NCBI GenBank assembly: GCA_965199805.1
Contig: CBDATO010000003.1
Span: forward strand, 620,001 to 684,000
Length of the DNA stretch: 64,000 bases
Reading direction: 5' to 3'
Origin: DATAZK01 sp965199805
GTDB taxonomy: Bacteria; Actinomycetota; Actinomycetes; Frankiales; Frankiaceae
Made by a program: the position numbers and the translations under genes. Position 1 is the stretch's first letter. The number at the start of each line of letters is the position of its first letter. Below are positions 1-9,698 of the stretch, piece after piece. Under the pieces are notes generated by a model that was not told the DNA's origin, ran no database searches, and was given only the letters and a program-made list of their open reading frames with translations.

Positions 1-1088
1 GCTCCCCTGGTCGTCGGGGTGAGCAGCCGTCCGATCGTGAGCGCCGTCCGGGTCATGGCCTGCACGCGTGGCCGCTGCTCCGCCGCGTACGCGTCCAGCA
101 CGGCGGGCGGCGCGAGTCCGGCGCAGACCTCGCTCAATCGCCAGCTGAGCGCGGCGGCGTCGGCGATGCCCGCCCCGAGGCCCTGCCCGCCGAAGGGTGG
201 CATGCTGTGTGCGGCGTCCCCGGCGAGCAGCACCCGCCCGTCGCGCCAGCGGTCGGCCTGCCGGGCGTGGAACGTGTAGCCGGTCGCCCGGCTCACGCGT
301 ACGCCGGTCCGGTCGGGCAGCGCGCCGAGATACGGCTCGAGCAGCCGGTCCAGCCGCCCGCCGGCCAGCACGGCCTCGGCGTCCTCACCGGCGGCGAGCA
401 TGAATTCGAAACGATGGCCACCGGGGCGCGGCAGCACCACGGCGGGCCGTGCCGGGTCGAGCACGTACCGGAAGCTGTCGAGGCCGGGCAGCGGGTGCGG
501 GGTGTCCACGTCCACGACCAGCCACGGCTGCGCGAACGTGCGGCCCGCGTACGCGATCCCGCGTGCCCGGCGTACGGAGCTGGCGGCACCGTCGCAGCCG
601 ACCAGCCAGCTCGCCCGTACGGTGCTGCCGTCCTCCAGCACCGCGACGACCGATCCCGGCTCGTCACGGATGGCCCGTAGCCGGACACCGAGCCGCGGGC
701 GTACCGAGGGCAGCTGCATCAGGCGCGCACGCAAGGCGCGCTCGAGGGCGGGCTGGTGGAAGAAGGACAGGCCGGGCTGCGCTGTCGGGTTGCGGGCGCC
801 GTCGGCGGCGGACGGGAAGGTGATCGTCGTCAGCAGCCGCTGCCGGGCATCGCGCACCTGCACCGACCGGTCGAGCAGGAACAGGGCGCGACCCGCAGGG
901 CCGAGGACGTCGAGCAAAGTGCGTAGCGTCTCCCCGTCGGCCGCGATGGCGCGCGGGTACGGCGTCACCGCACCTTCGGCATCGAGGACGACGACGCGGG
1001 TCCCCCGCTCCCCCAGCAACGCCGCCAGCACTGCCCCTACCGGCCCGAGCCCGACGATGACGACGTCGGTCGTCTGCCCGGCGCACAT
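1..1088 (-). CDS. FAD-dependent aromatic monooxygenase, C-terminus outside window
   Basis: Read on the minus strand from ATG at 1088; the frame stays open to the window edge, so the C-terminus is missing. The N-terminus carries the FAD dinucleotide fold (IVGLGPVG near residue 11). A mid-protein GCDGAASSVRR matches the DG motif, and AGDAAHSMPPFGGQGLG matches the GD motif of class A flavoprotein hydroxylases of the PheA/MhpA type. Such enzymes hydroxylate phenolic substrates using NAD(P)H and oxygen. The substrate cannot be told from sequence. It is divergent from the helicase gene at 1130, with about 40 bp between the starts, and no aromatic-degradation genes are nearby. Confidence 0.85.
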   Translation of the reverse strand, partial: MCAGQTTDVVIVGLGPVGAVLAALLGERGTRVVVLDAEGAVTPYPRAIAADGETLRTLLDVLGPAGRALFLLDRSVQVRDARQRLLTTITFPSAADGARNPTAQPGLSFFHQPALERALRARLMQLPSVRPRLGVRLRAIRDEPGSVVAVLEDGSTVRASWLVGCDGAASSVRRARGIAYAGRTFAQPWLVVDVDTPHPLPGLDSFRYVLDPARPAVVLPRPGGHRFEFMLAAGEDAEAVLAGGRLDRLLEPYLGALPDRTGVRVSRATGYTFHARQADRWRDGRVLLAGDAAHSMPPFGGQGLGAGIADAAALSWRLSEVCAGLAPPAVLDAYAAEQRPRVQAMTRTALTIGRLLTPTTRG

Positions 1089-1129
1089 GCGGATAGGCTT
1101 ACACGTCCGGTTTTACCGCTGCAGCGGAA

Positions 1130-3487
1130 GTGAGCGCATTGACCTTGACGGGCGGTCCGGGCGGCGAGCAGGGCTCGCTGTTCGACTCCTCCGACCCGAC
1201 CCCGGAGACGGCGGCGACGACCCCCGAAGCGGAGTCGGCCACCACCTTCGACGACGTCGTGGCGGCCGAGCAGCAGCAGGTCGACGCGATGTACGGGCGG
1301 CTCGACGAGCTGCGGGCCTCGACGGAGCAGCAGCTCGTCGAGACGCGGGCGGCGGGCGCGTTCGGCACCCCGGCGGCACGCTCGGAGCGGGATGCCTTCG
1401 CGACGGAGTACGAGCGCCGGCTCATCCAGCTGCGCGGGGTCGAGCACGGGCTGTGCTTCGGCCGGCTCGACCTGATCGACGGGCAGAACTACCACATCGG
1501 GCGCATCGGCCTCTCCGAACCCGAGGGTGACCGGCTCCTGGTCGACTGGCGGGCGCCCGCCGCGCAGGCGTTCTACCGCGCGACGGCGGCCGAGCCCGAA
1601 GGCGTCCTGCGCCGGCGGCACCTGCAGCTCTCCGGCCGCCGGGTGGTCGGCCTCGGCGACGACGTGCTCGACGTCGACAGCCTGGTCGAGCTGGCCGCGA
1701 ACGAGGGCAGCACGCTGTCCTCGGAGGCGACGCTCATGGCGGCGCTCGCGGCGAGCCGTACCGGCCGGATGTCCGACATCGTCGCGACCATCCAGGCCGA
1801 GCAGGACCGCATCATCCGGGCCGACGCTCGCGGCGTCCTGGTCGTGCAGGGTGGTCCCGGCACCGGCAAGACCGCCGTCGCGCTGCACCGCGCGGCGTAC
1901 CTGCTCTACGCCCAGCGGGAGCGGCTGCGCGGCTCGGGCGTGCTGGTCGTCGGGCCCAACCCGACCTTCCTGCGCTACATCGAGCAGGTGCTGCCCTCGC
2001 TGGGCGAGAGCGGCGTCCTGCTGTCCACCCCGCAGGAGCTGCTGCCCGGCACCACCGTCACTGCCGACGAGCCCGCCGAGCTCGCGACGCTCAAGGGCGA
2101 CGCGCGCATGGCAGACGTGCTGGCCCGCGCCGTCTACAACATCAAGCGCGTGCCGACCACCGTCGCGGTCATCCCGTTCGACCGCTACGAGCTGCGCCTC
2201 ACCCGGGCGATGGCCCTGGCGGCCCGGCGCAGCGCGCTGCGTACCCGCCAGCCGCACAACCTCGCCCGCCCCCGGTTCACCCGGGCGGTGCTGCGCGCCC
2301 TGGCCACGCAGTTCGAGGGCGTCGACGCCGAAGAGGCGCAGTACATGCAGCGCGAGCTGCTGCAGACCGACGAGTTCCGCGAGGCGCTCGACGCGATGTG
2401 GCCCGTACGCACCGCGCACCAGATGCTCGGTCAGCTCTACACCGACCCCGACATGCTGGCCGCCGCGGCGACGGAGCTCTCGGAGATGGAGCGCTGGAGG
2501 CTGTCGCGGGAGCCGCGCGGGATCGGACGCGACGACTCACCGCGGCAGGAGTGGACGGCGGCGGACGTACCGCTGCTCGACGAGCTGGAGGAGATGCTCG
2601 GCGACCCGGCCGTGCTGGTGCGGGCGGCCGAGGAGCGCCGCCGGCGCAACACCGAGCGCGAGTACGCGGAAGGCGTCCTCACGATCATCGGCATGTCGGA
2701 CGAGGTCAGCGCCGACATGCTGGCCGACCGCTTCACGAGCAACGCGCTCGCCGGTGGGACCGTCGCCGAGATGGCCTCCATCGACCGCAGCTGGGCCTTC
2801 GGTCACCTCATCGTCGACGAGGCGCAGGAGCACTCGGCCATGATGTGGCGCCTGCTCGCCCGGCGCTGCCCGAGCAAGTCGATGACCGTCGTCGGCGACG
2901 TGGCGCAGACCGGGTCGGCCGCCGGGAGCGACACCTGGGCGCAAGCGCTCGACCCCTTCGCCGCCGGCCGCTGGCAGCAGGCGGAGCTCTCGGTCAACTA
3001 CCGCACACCGCGCGAGATCATGGACGTCGCCGCCGACGTGCTCGCCTCCTTCGCCCCCGACATGCAGCCGCCGAGCTCGGTACGTGAGGTCGGCGAGGAC
3101 CCGTACGCCGTCGCGCTCGACCCGCACGCGGAGCCGGAGACGTTCGGTGAGCTGATCCGCGGGCTGACCCCGCTCGAGGGCACCATGGCGGTGCTCATCC
3201 CCGACGGTGACCGCAGCACCTATGCCCAGAGCGACGATCCGACCGTCCGCCGGCTGGCCGAAGCCAACCCGGACACCGACAACCCGGTGGTGCTGCTCGA
3301 GGTGCGGGCCGTGAAGGGTCTCGAGTTCGACGTGGTGGTCGTCGTCGACCCGCAGGCCATCCTCGACGGCTCGCCGCGCGGCGCCAACGACCTCTACGTT
3401 GCCCTCAGCCGGGCGACCACCAGGGCGGTCGTCGTCCACCCGGGCGCCCTCCCGCCGATGCTGCACCGGCTCAAGCACCGCGGATAG
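1130..3487 (+). CDS. helD: HelD/HelR-type RNA-polymerase-associated ATPase
   Basis: A 785-residue UvrD/Rep-like superfamily 1 protein with GTG start. Residues about 217-248 read IQAEQDRIIR, then VVQGGPGTGKT (Walker A 241-248), an arrangement typical of HelD proteins. A Walker B/motif II (VDEAQEHS) lies near residue 563, and late motifs include VKGLEFDVVVVVDP. Known members bind RNA polymerase, clear stalled or inhibited complexes and, in streptomycetes and mycobacteria, can protect against rifamycins. Length and N-terminal coiled region fit the actinobacterial class. I saw no rifamycin-associated promoter element upstream. A DNA helicase role cannot be excluded. Confidence 0.85.
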   Translation: MSALTLTGGPGGEQGSLFDSSDPTPETAATTPEAESATTFDDVVAAEQQQVDAMYGRLDELRASTEQQLVETRAAGAFGTPAARSERDAFATEYERRLIQLRGVEHGLCFGRLDLIDGQNYHIGRIGLSEPEGDRLLVDWRAPAAQAFYRATAAEPEGVLRRRHLQLSGRRVVGLGDDVLDVDSLVELAANEGSTLSSEATLMAALAASRTGRMSDIVATIQAEQDRIIRADARGVLVVQGGPGTGKTAVALHRAAYLLYAQRERLRGSGVLVVGPNPTFLRYIEQVLPSLGESGVLLSTPQELLPGTTVTADEPAELATLKGDARMADVLARAVYNIKRVPTTVAVIPFDRYELRLTRAMALAARRSALRTRQPHNLARPRFTRAVLRALATQFEGVDAEEAQYMQRELLQTDEFREALDAMWPVRTAHQMLGQLYTDPDMLAAAATELSEMERWRLSREPRGIGRDDSPRQEWTAADVPLLDELEEMLGDPAVLVRAAEERRRRNTEREYAEGVLTIIGMSDEVSADMLADRFTSNALAGGTVAEMASIDRSWAFGHLIVDEAQEHSAMMWRLLARRCPSKSMTVVGDVAQTGSAAGSDTWAQALDPFAAGRWQQAELSVNYRTPREIMDVAADVLASFAPDMQPPSSVREVGEDPYAVALDPHAEPETFGELIRGLTPLEGTMAVLIPDGDRSTYAQSDDPTVRRLAEANPDTDNPVVLLEVRAVKGLEFDVVVVVDPQAILDGSPRGANDLYVALSRATTRAVVVHPGALPPMLHRLKHRG

Positions 3488-3698
3488 ATCCGGCTCACCG
3501 TCAAGTTCGCCACGCCTCATGTGGGGTCTCACACCCGGGCCCGGCGGCGCGTACAGCCGGTGAATGTTCTGGTCACACGCTTGTTCCCGATCTGCGATAT
3601 TCACAGCTGGCTCTTAAGGAGCTGACGGCAAACCTCCATCTGGCCTCGCGATCTTCGCTCTGGTTCTCAGTTGTTCCAGCCTGCGAGGAGACACGTAC

Positions 3699-4940
3699 GT
3701 GCGGTTGCGCAAACGGTGGCTGGTCGTCGGCGCTACTGCCGTCGTGGTGCTCGGAGGCGGGGTCGGGGCCTGGGCCGCGACGTCCGGATCCTCCGCGTCT
3801 GCCGCGCAGGACACGATCGACACGGTGGCGACGACCACGATCCGCCAGACCGTGTCGGCCACCGGCACCCTGGCGTCCGCCGACGAGGCCGACCTCAGCT
3901 TCGCGTCCTCCGGTCAGGTGACCGCGGTCGCGGTCAAGGCCGGGCAGACCGTCACGAAGGGTCAACCGCTCGCAGCGATCACCAGCGCCTCATTGAGTGC
4001 CTCGGTCGCGAACGGTCAGGTGCAGGTGGCCACGGCGCAGAACCGGCTGACGACCGACGTGGACGCCGCAGCCACAGCCGAGCAGATCACTGCCGACCAG
4101 CAGTCGCTGACGGTGGCGCAGGACTCCCTCACCGACGCGCAGGCCGCCTTGGCGAACGCCACGATGACCTCCCCCATCGCCGGCGTCGTCGCGTCGGTCG
4201 ACCTGACGGTCGGCCAGCAGGTCCCCGGCTCGTCCGGGTCGTCCGGCTCGACCGGGTCGTCCGGATCGACCGGGGGCTCCGGCTCCGGCGCCGGCGGGAC
4301 GACTGCAGCGGCCGCGAGCACCTCGGCGTCGTCGACCACCGCCCAGATCGTGGTCATCGACCCCGTCCACTTCACCGTCGCGACGAGCCTCGACGCCACC
4401 CAGATCGGCCAGGTCAAGGCCGGCCTGCAGGTCACCATCACGCCGAACGGATCAACCACCGCCGTGTACGGGACGGTCAGCTCGGTCGGCCTGATCGCGT
4501 CGTCGACGTCAGGGGTGACCACCTATCCGGTCACCGTCGCCGTCACGGGCGCGCAACCGACCCTGCATGCCGGCGCGAGCGCGAGCGTCGCCATTGTGGT
4601 CAAGCAGCTTTCCGACGTGCTCGCCGTCCCCACCGCCGCCATCCATTACGAGGGATCCACGGCCCGGGTGACCAAGGTCGTGGGCAGCAGCCGGATCGAG
4701 ACGGACGTGACGGTCGGCACCGCGTCCGGCCTCACCACCCAGATCACCAAGGGCGTCGCGGCGGGTGACAAGGTCGTCGTACCCGTCACGGCGGGCGCGG
4801 GCGGCCGCACCCGGACGGGCACCGGAGGAACGGGCGGTAGGGGCGGTTTCGGTGGCGGCACGGGTGGCTTCGGTGGCGGCACGGGCGGCTTCGGCGGTGG
4901 CACCGGGGGCACCGGCGGCTTCGGCGGCGGCACCCGATGA
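3699..4940 (+). CDS. Periplasmic adaptor (HlyD/MacA-like) of ABC exporter
   Basis: 413 residues with GTG start, preceded by a GAGGAGA ribosome site. An N-terminal membrane anchor (about residues 6-25) is followed by a biotinyl-lipoyl-like half-motif (ASSGQVTAVAVKAGQTVTKG), a helical hairpin, a second lipoyl half (SPIAGVVASVDLTVGQ) and beta-barrel domains. This is the membrane-fusion protein layout. A Ser/Gly linker (about residues 170-200) and a C-terminal tail of repeated GGFGGGTGG units (from about 370) are unusual and probably disordered. The stop overlaps the ATPase start by 4 bp (ATGA), so the two are translationally coupled. Substrate unknown. Confidence 0.85.
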   Translation: MRLRKRWLVVGATAVVVLGGGVGAWAATSGSSASAAQDTIDTVATTTIRQTVSATGTLASADEADLSFASSGQVTAVAVKAGQTVTKGQPLAAITSASLSASVANGQVQVATAQNRLTTDVDAAATAEQITADQQSLTVAQDSLTDAQAALANATMTSPIAGVVASVDLTVGQQVPGSSGSSGSTGSSGSTGGSGSGAGGTTAAAASTSASSTTAQIVVIDPVHFTVATSLDATQIGQVKAGLQVTITPNGSTTAVYGTVSSVGLIASSTSGVTTYPVTVAVTGAQPTLHAGASASVAIVVKQLSDVLAVPTAAIHYEGSTARVTKVVGSSRIETDVTVGTASGLTTQITKGVAAGDKVVVPVTAGAGGRTRTGTGGTGGRGGFGGGTGGFGGGTGGFGGGTGGTGGFGGGTR

Positions 4941-5680
4941 CCGCACCGGCGACCGAGCCGCTCCTTCGCCCCGAGCCGATCGAGGCGGTCATCCACCTCG
5001 AGGACGTCAGCAAGACGTACACCAGCGGGTCGCTGACCGTCGATGCCCTACGCGCGGTGACGCTGACCATCGACGAGGGTGACTACGTCGCGATTATGGG
5101 GCCCTCGGGCTCCGGCAAGTCGACGCTCATGAACATCCTCGGATGTCTCGACGTGGTGAGCGACGGCCACTACTTCCTGGCCGGCGAAGACGTGGGCAGC
5201 CTCAGCGAGGACGCGCTCGCCGAGATCCGCAACCGCCGGATCGGCTTCGTCTTCCAGCAGTTCAACCTGCTGCCGTCCCTGAACGCCTGGCGCAACGTCG
5301 AGCTCCCCCTCTGCTACGCCGGGGTCGGCCGGGCGGAACGCAAGGAGCGCGCGTTGCACGCGCTCTCGCGGGTGGGCCTCGCCGACCGGGTCGAGCACCG
5401 TCCGACCGAGCTGTCCGGCGGCCAGCAGCAGCGGGTCGCCGTCGCCCGCGCCCTCGTGACCGATCCGGCCCTGATCCTCGCCGACGAGCCGACCGGCAAC
5501 CTCGACTCCACCTCGACCGAGGACATCCTGGCGCTGCTCGACGAGTTGCACGACGCGGGACGCACCATCGTGCTCATCACGCACGAGGCCGACGTCGCGG
5601 CCCGGGCCCAGCGCATCGCGCGCATCCGCGACGGGCAGCTCGTCACCGACGCCTCCCCGAGCGACTGGCGTATCGGATGA
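4937..5680 (+). CDS. ABC transporter ATP-binding protein, MacB/LolD type
   Basis: 247 residues. Walker A GPSGSGKS (55-62), signature LSGGQQQRVAVARAL and Walker B LILADEPTGNLD are all intact, followed by the switch His in LITHEAD. The overall pattern is that of the MacB/LolD family, which powers export or mechanotransmission through FtsX-like permeases. It overlaps the adaptor before it and the permease after it by 4 bp each, so the three form one complex at the membrane. Confidence 0.95.
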   Translation: MTAPATEPLLRPEPIEAVIHLEDVSKTYTSGSLTVDALRAVTLTIDEGDYVAIMGPSGSGKSTLMNILGCLDVVSDGHYFLAGEDVGSLSEDALAEIRNRRIGFVFQQFNLLPSLNAWRNVELPLCYAGVGRAERKERALHALSRVGLADRVEHRPTELSGGQQQRVAVARALVTDPALILADEPTGNLDSTSTEDILALLDELHDAGRTIVLITHEADVAARAQRIARIRDGQLVTDASPSDWRIG

Positions 5681-6906
5681 GCTGGCTCGACACGCTGCGG
5701 ACCAGCCTGGAGGCCATCCGCACGCACCGGCTGCGCTCCTGCCTGACCATGCTCGGCATCCTGATCGGCATCGCCGCCGTGATCCTCACGGTGGGGCTCG
5801 GCGAGGGCGCGCAGGTGCAGGTACGCAACCAGATCAGCGCTCTCGGCAGCAATCTGCTGATCGTCTCCCCCGGCAGCTCGACCAGCACCACCGGCGTCCG
5901 CGGCGGCTTCGGCAGCGCCTCGACGCTGACGGCCAACGATGCGACGGCCCTGGCCGACAAGACCGTGGCCCCCGACATCAAGGCGGTCGCGCCGACGGTG
6001 TCGGCGTCGGAGTCGCTGGCCGCCGGCACCCAGAACTGGACGACGTCCGTCGTCGGCACGCAGCCGGACTGGCTGGCGGTACGCGCTCGTACGCTCTCGG
6101 CCGGCCGCTTCGTCACCTCCAAGGACGTGGCCGACCGGGCCGCCGTCGTGGTGCTCGGCGCGACGACGGCCGAGGAGCTCTTCGGCCGGGCGAGCGCTGT
6201 CGGGCAGACGGTGACCGTCAACGACATCCCGATGCAGGTGATCGGTGAGCTGACCGCCATCGGGTCGTCCAGCTCCACCAACGACGACGACACCGCGGTC
6301 GTCCCGATCACGACAGCACAGACCCGGCTGATCGGCGGCAGCTCCCGGTCGTCGGTGTCGAACATCTACCTCGAGGCCGCCGACCGCGGCGCGTTGTCGG
6401 CCGCCTACCAGGAAGCGAACGCCGAGCTCGCCGCCCTGCACGGCACCTCGGCGTTGAACGCCGACTTCAGCATCGCGAGCCAGGAGTCGATCCTGACGAC
6501 CGCCACCTCGGTGGACAAGACGCTGACGATCCTGCTGGCGGGCATCGCGGCCATCTCGCTGCTGGTGGGCGGGATCGGCGTCATGAACATCATGTTGGTC
6601 TCCGTCACCGAGCGGATCAAGGAGATCGGCCTGCGCAAGGCCCTGGGTGCGCCGCCGCGCGTGATCCGGCGCCAGTTCCTCGTCGAGTCGTCGGTGCTCG
6701 GACTCGCCGGCGGACTGCTCGGCGTCGTGCTCGGACTCATCGGCGCGGCCGCCCTGCCCTCGGCCATCGGCCAGCCGATCGCGATCTCCGGACCCGCGGC
6801 GGCCGGTGCGATCGCCGTCGCGGTCGTCATCGGCGTGGTCTTCGGCGTCTACCCCGCGAGCCGTGCCGCCCGGCTCGCACCCATCGATGCGCTGCGCAGC
6901 GAATGA
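5677..6906 (+). CDS. MacB/FtsX-type ABC permease
   Basis: 409 residues from ATG at 5677 (MSWLDTLRTSLEAIRTHRLR). The frame stays open upstream inside the ATPase gene, but the ATGA overlap fixes this start. An N-terminal transmembrane helix (LTMLGILIGIAAVILTVGLG) is followed by a large extracytoplasmic MacB_PCD domain and three C-terminal helices, with the family signature GGIGVMNIMLVSVTERIKEIGLRKALGA. Together with the preceding ATPase and adaptor this is a MacAB-like exporter; Gram-positive relatives export peptides or resist cell-envelope antibiotics. The substrate is inference only. Confidence 0.93.
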   Translation: MSWLDTLRTSLEAIRTHRLRSCLTMLGILIGIAAVILTVGLGEGAQVQVRNQISALGSNLLIVSPGSSTSTTGVRGGFGSASTLTANDATALADKTVAPDIKAVAPTVSASESLAAGTQNWTTSVVGTQPDWLAVRARTLSAGRFVTSKDVADRAAVVVLGATTAEELFGRASAVGQTVTVNDIPMQVIGELTAIGSSSSTNDDDTAVVPITTAQTRLIGGSSRSSVSNIYLEAADRGALSAAYQEANAELAALHGTSALNADFSIASQESILTTATSVDKTLTILLAGIAAISLLVGGIGVMNIMLVSVTERIKEIGLRKALGAPPRVIRRQFLVESSVLGLAGGLLGVVLGLIGAAALPSAIGQPIAISGPAAAGAIAVAVVIGVVFGVYPASRAARLAPIDALRSE

Positions 6907-6929
6907 CCGAACCAAGGAGTGTTGACGCG

Positions 6930-7874
6930 ATGTCGCGTAAACCAATCACCGCCTCTCTGCCGACTGCAAGCGGCCGTACCGTCGGCATGGGGATCGCGCT
7001 CATCGCGGTCGCCGCCCTCACGGCGGCGTGCGGCGGAGGCTCGTCGAACACCGCCGCGGCTGCGCCGTCGACGACCCCGTCGGCCGGGGCTTCGGGGCAG
7101 GCAGCGCCGGGCCAGGGCACCGCTCGCCCCGGGACGACCGGCAAGATCAGCCAGGTGAACGCGACGAGCGTCTACGTGGTCGCAGACGCCGCCGGCGGCT
7201 CGACCGGCGGTGGACAGGTCACCGTCAACTTCTCAGCGAGCACGACGTTCACGAAGACCGGCACGGTTGGTGCAAGTGCGCTCAAAGTCGGCGACTGCGT
7301 GACCGCGTCCTCCCGTTCGGCGACCGCGAGCGCCGCACCGTCGCCGGCCGCGTCGACCGGCAGCACGACGGTCGCCGCCACGACCGTGACCATCACCGCC
7401 ACGTCCGGCAGCTGCACGACCGCCGGTTTCGGCGGCGGCGGTGGCGGGGCCCGCCGCTCGGCCGCGCCTCGTCCGAGCACGTCCGCCGGCGCACAGGGTG
7501 GCTTCGGCGGCAACGGCGGCGGTGGGTTCAACGCCGCGTTCGGCAGCGTGACAGCCGTCAACGGCTCCGGCTTCACGGTCAGCGAGACCCGTCGCGCCTC
7601 GGGTGCCTCCAGCGCCTCCGCGTCAGCCGCTCCCACCCTCGTCACGGTCACGACCAGCCCGACCACGACGTACGAGCAGACCAGCGCATCGACGAAGGCC
7701 GCACTGGTGGTCGGGCAGTGCGCGACCGCCATCGGGGCGATGGACGACACCGGCGCGGTGACGGCCCGCTCGATCTCGGTGCGTCCGCCGACGAACGGCA
7801 CGTGCAGCAACGGCTTCGGCGGCGCCGGCGGGCGCTTCCGCAGCGGCACCGCCACCGCGTCCGCCGGGGCCTGA
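6930..7874 (+). CDS. Glycine-rich lipoprotein with DUF5666-like repeats
   Basis: The start is taken as ATG 6930, eight bases after AAGGAG, rather than the overlapping ATG at 6903. It has a lipoprotein signal: a basic N-terminus, a hydrophobic core and the lipobox LTAAC followed by GGGSS. Two similar modules in the mature part each end with a 'VGxCxTAxG/S' turn (ALKVGDCVTAS and ALVVGQCATAIG), resembling DUF5666-type small beta-barrels, joined by a Gly-rich linker. It sits between the permease and a second adaptor and is in their operon, so it may be an extracellular accessory of the exporter. Precise role unknown. Confidence 0.75.
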   Translation: MSRKPITASLPTASGRTVGMGIALIAVAALTAACGGGSSNTAAAAPSTTPSAGASGQAAPGQGTARPGTTGKISQVNATSVYVVADAAGGSTGGGQVTVNFSASTTFTKTGTVGASALKVGDCVTASSRSATASAAPSPAASTGSTTVAATTVTITATSGSCTTAGFGGGGGGARRSAAPRPSTSAGAQGGFGGNGGGGFNAAFGSVTAVNGSGFTVSETRRASGASSASASAAPTLVTVTTSPTTTYEQTSASTKAALVVGQCATAIGAMDDTGAVTARSISVRPPTNGTCSNGFGGAGGRFRSGTATASAGA

Positions 7875-7875
7875 C

Positions 7876-9693
7876 GTGCGGGGGCTGCACTCGCGTACGC
7901 AACGGGCGACCGCCGTCGTCGTCGTCGCGGCACTGGGGACCGGGCTGGGGCTCTGGCTCGCCTCGGGGTCGAGTGCCGCCACCTACCGCTGGACCACCGT
8001 GGCGACGGCGGACGTCACCCAGACCCTCGACTCCTACGGCACGATCACCCCTGTCAACCAGGCGGCGGTCGCGTTCCCGGTCTCGGGCACGGTGAAGTCC
8101 GTGGCGGTCAAGGTGGGTGACAAGGTGAGCGCCGGCTCGGTGCTGGCCGGCCTGGACACGACGTCGCTGCAGTCGACGCTCGACTTGGCGCGCTCGACGC
8201 TCGCCACCGCACAGAACAAGTTGACGACGGACACTGCGGCGCAGGCTGCGGGCACCACCGTGAGCAGCGGCGGCGCGACGACGTCAGCCGTGCGTACCGG
8301 GGTGACGGCCGTGCTGACGGCGGACCGGACCACACCGGGTGCCGGCGCCGTGACGGCAGCGCAGCAGAAGATCCTCGCCGACCAGCAGACGCTCGACGCG
8401 CTCCTGGTGACGCTCGACGCCGACGTACGCGGCGGCAACTCCACCTGCTCCGGCCTCATCACCACCCTGCGCGGCCTGGTGCCGACCCAGCCGGTGGCGA
8501 CCCCGTCGGCCGGGGCTCCCGCCGGCGGTACGTCTTCCGTACCGGATACGACCGCGTGCACGACGCTCCTCGCGAAGGTCGTGACGGACGAGCAGGCAGT
8601 GACGTCGGCGCAGCAGACCCTGACGACGGACGAGACTGCGCTCGACGCCGCCGTGACCGCGGCCCTCGCCGGGTCACAGCCGACGCCGACCCCCACACCC
8701 ACCCCCACATCGACGCCTACTCCCACCCCTGCCCCGACGCGTACGCCGAAGCCGGCGCCGTCCAGTAGTGCTCCGTCCGGTGGCGGCTCCAGCGGCGGCT
8801 CGGGCTCGGGCTTCTCCGGTACGGGCGGCGGCGGGGGTACCAGCAGCGGCAGCGGCAGCAGTGGGGGCAGTGGCGGTGGTGGTGGCGGCGGTTCGTTGGT
8901 CACCGCCCAGCAGCTCGTCGTCGATCAGGCGACCGTCGACGCGGACGCCGCAGCCGTCACCGTGGCCGAGCAGTCGCTCAAGCAGGCGATCCTGCTCAGC
9001 CCGCTGTCCGGCACGGTCGCAGCGGTGGCGGTGAAGCCCAGTGGCACGGCCACCGCCCGTACGACGGCGATCACCGTCATCGGCCCCGGCAACGACCAGG
9101 TCACCACGACCGTCGGCGACCTCGCACTGGGTCAGGTGAAGATCGGGGCGGACGCCACCGTCGTCCCGGACGGGAGCAGCAAGGCCGTCACCGGCAAGGT
9201 GACGGCGATCGGGCTGCTGCCGACCTCCAGCACGTCCACCTCGACGACGACATCGGGCACGACGACCTCAGGCACCACTGCCACCTCTGCGACCGCCAGC
9301 ACGTCGGCCAGCTACCCCGTGACCATCAGCCTCGACACGGGCGGGCTCTACTCGGGCTCCGGCGGCAACGTCTCGATCGTCGTGAAGCGGTCGTCGCACG
9401 TGCTCTCCGTTCCGACCTCTGCCGTCACGTCCATCGGCACCCGGCACGTCGTCACCGTCCTGCGCAACGGCAAGGCGACCACCACGGTCGTGGAGGTGGG
9501 CGCCACCGACGCGGTGCACACACAGGTCACGAGCGGGCTGAAGGCCGGGGACCGCGTCGCACTCGCCCGTATGAACGCGTCGCTGCCCAGCAGCACCGGG
9601 ACGCTGTCGAACCGCGGCGGCTTCGCCGGCGTGGGGGGCACGGGGACCGGGGGCGCGCGTACGGGAACAGGTGGCACCCGTCAGGCAGGCTGA
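7876..9693 (+). CDS. Second HlyD/MacA-like adaptor, long
   Basis: 605 residues with GTG start one base after the lipoprotein stop. An N-terminal signal-anchor (TAVVVVAALGTGLGLWLASG) is followed by a lipoyl half (FPVSGTVKSVAVKVGDKVSAG), a long alanine-rich coiled region, a TPTPTPTP-rich and then Gly/Ser-rich linker (about 270-335), a second lipoyl half (SPLSGTVAAVAVKPSG) and beta-barrel domains. It is about 190 residues longer than the first adaptor because of the linker. Having two adaptors in one operon with a single ATPase and permease is unusual; they may form a mixed assembly or act in turn. Confidence 0.82.
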   Translation: MRGLHSRTQRATAVVVVAALGTGLGLWLASGSSAATYRWTTVATADVTQTLDSYGTITPVNQAAVAFPVSGTVKSVAVKVGDKVSAGSVLAGLDTTSLQSTLDLARSTLATAQNKLTTDTAAQAAGTTVSSGGATTSAVRTGVTAVLTADRTTPGAGAVTAAQQKILADQQTLDALLVTLDADVRGGNSTCSGLITTLRGLVPTQPVATPSAGAPAGGTSSVPDTTACTTLLAKVVTDEQAVTSAQQTLTTDETALDAAVTAALAGSQPTPTPTPTPTSTPTPTPAPTRTPKPAPSSSAPSGGGSSGGSGSGFSGTGGGGGTSSGSGSSGGSGGGGGGGSLVTAQQLVVDQATVDADAAAVTVAEQSLKQAILLSPLSGTVAAVAVKPSGTATARTTAITVIGPGNDQVTTTVGDLALGQVKIGADATVVPDGSSKAVTGKVTAIGLLPTSSTSTSTTTSGTTTSGTTATSATASTSASYPVTISLDTGGLYSGSGGNVSIVVKRSSHVLSVPTSAVTSIGTRHVVTVLRNGKATTTVVEVGATDAVHTQVTSGLKAGDRVALARMNASLPSSTGTLSNRGGFAGVGGTGTGGARTGTGGTRQAG

Positions 9694-9698
9694 GAGGC

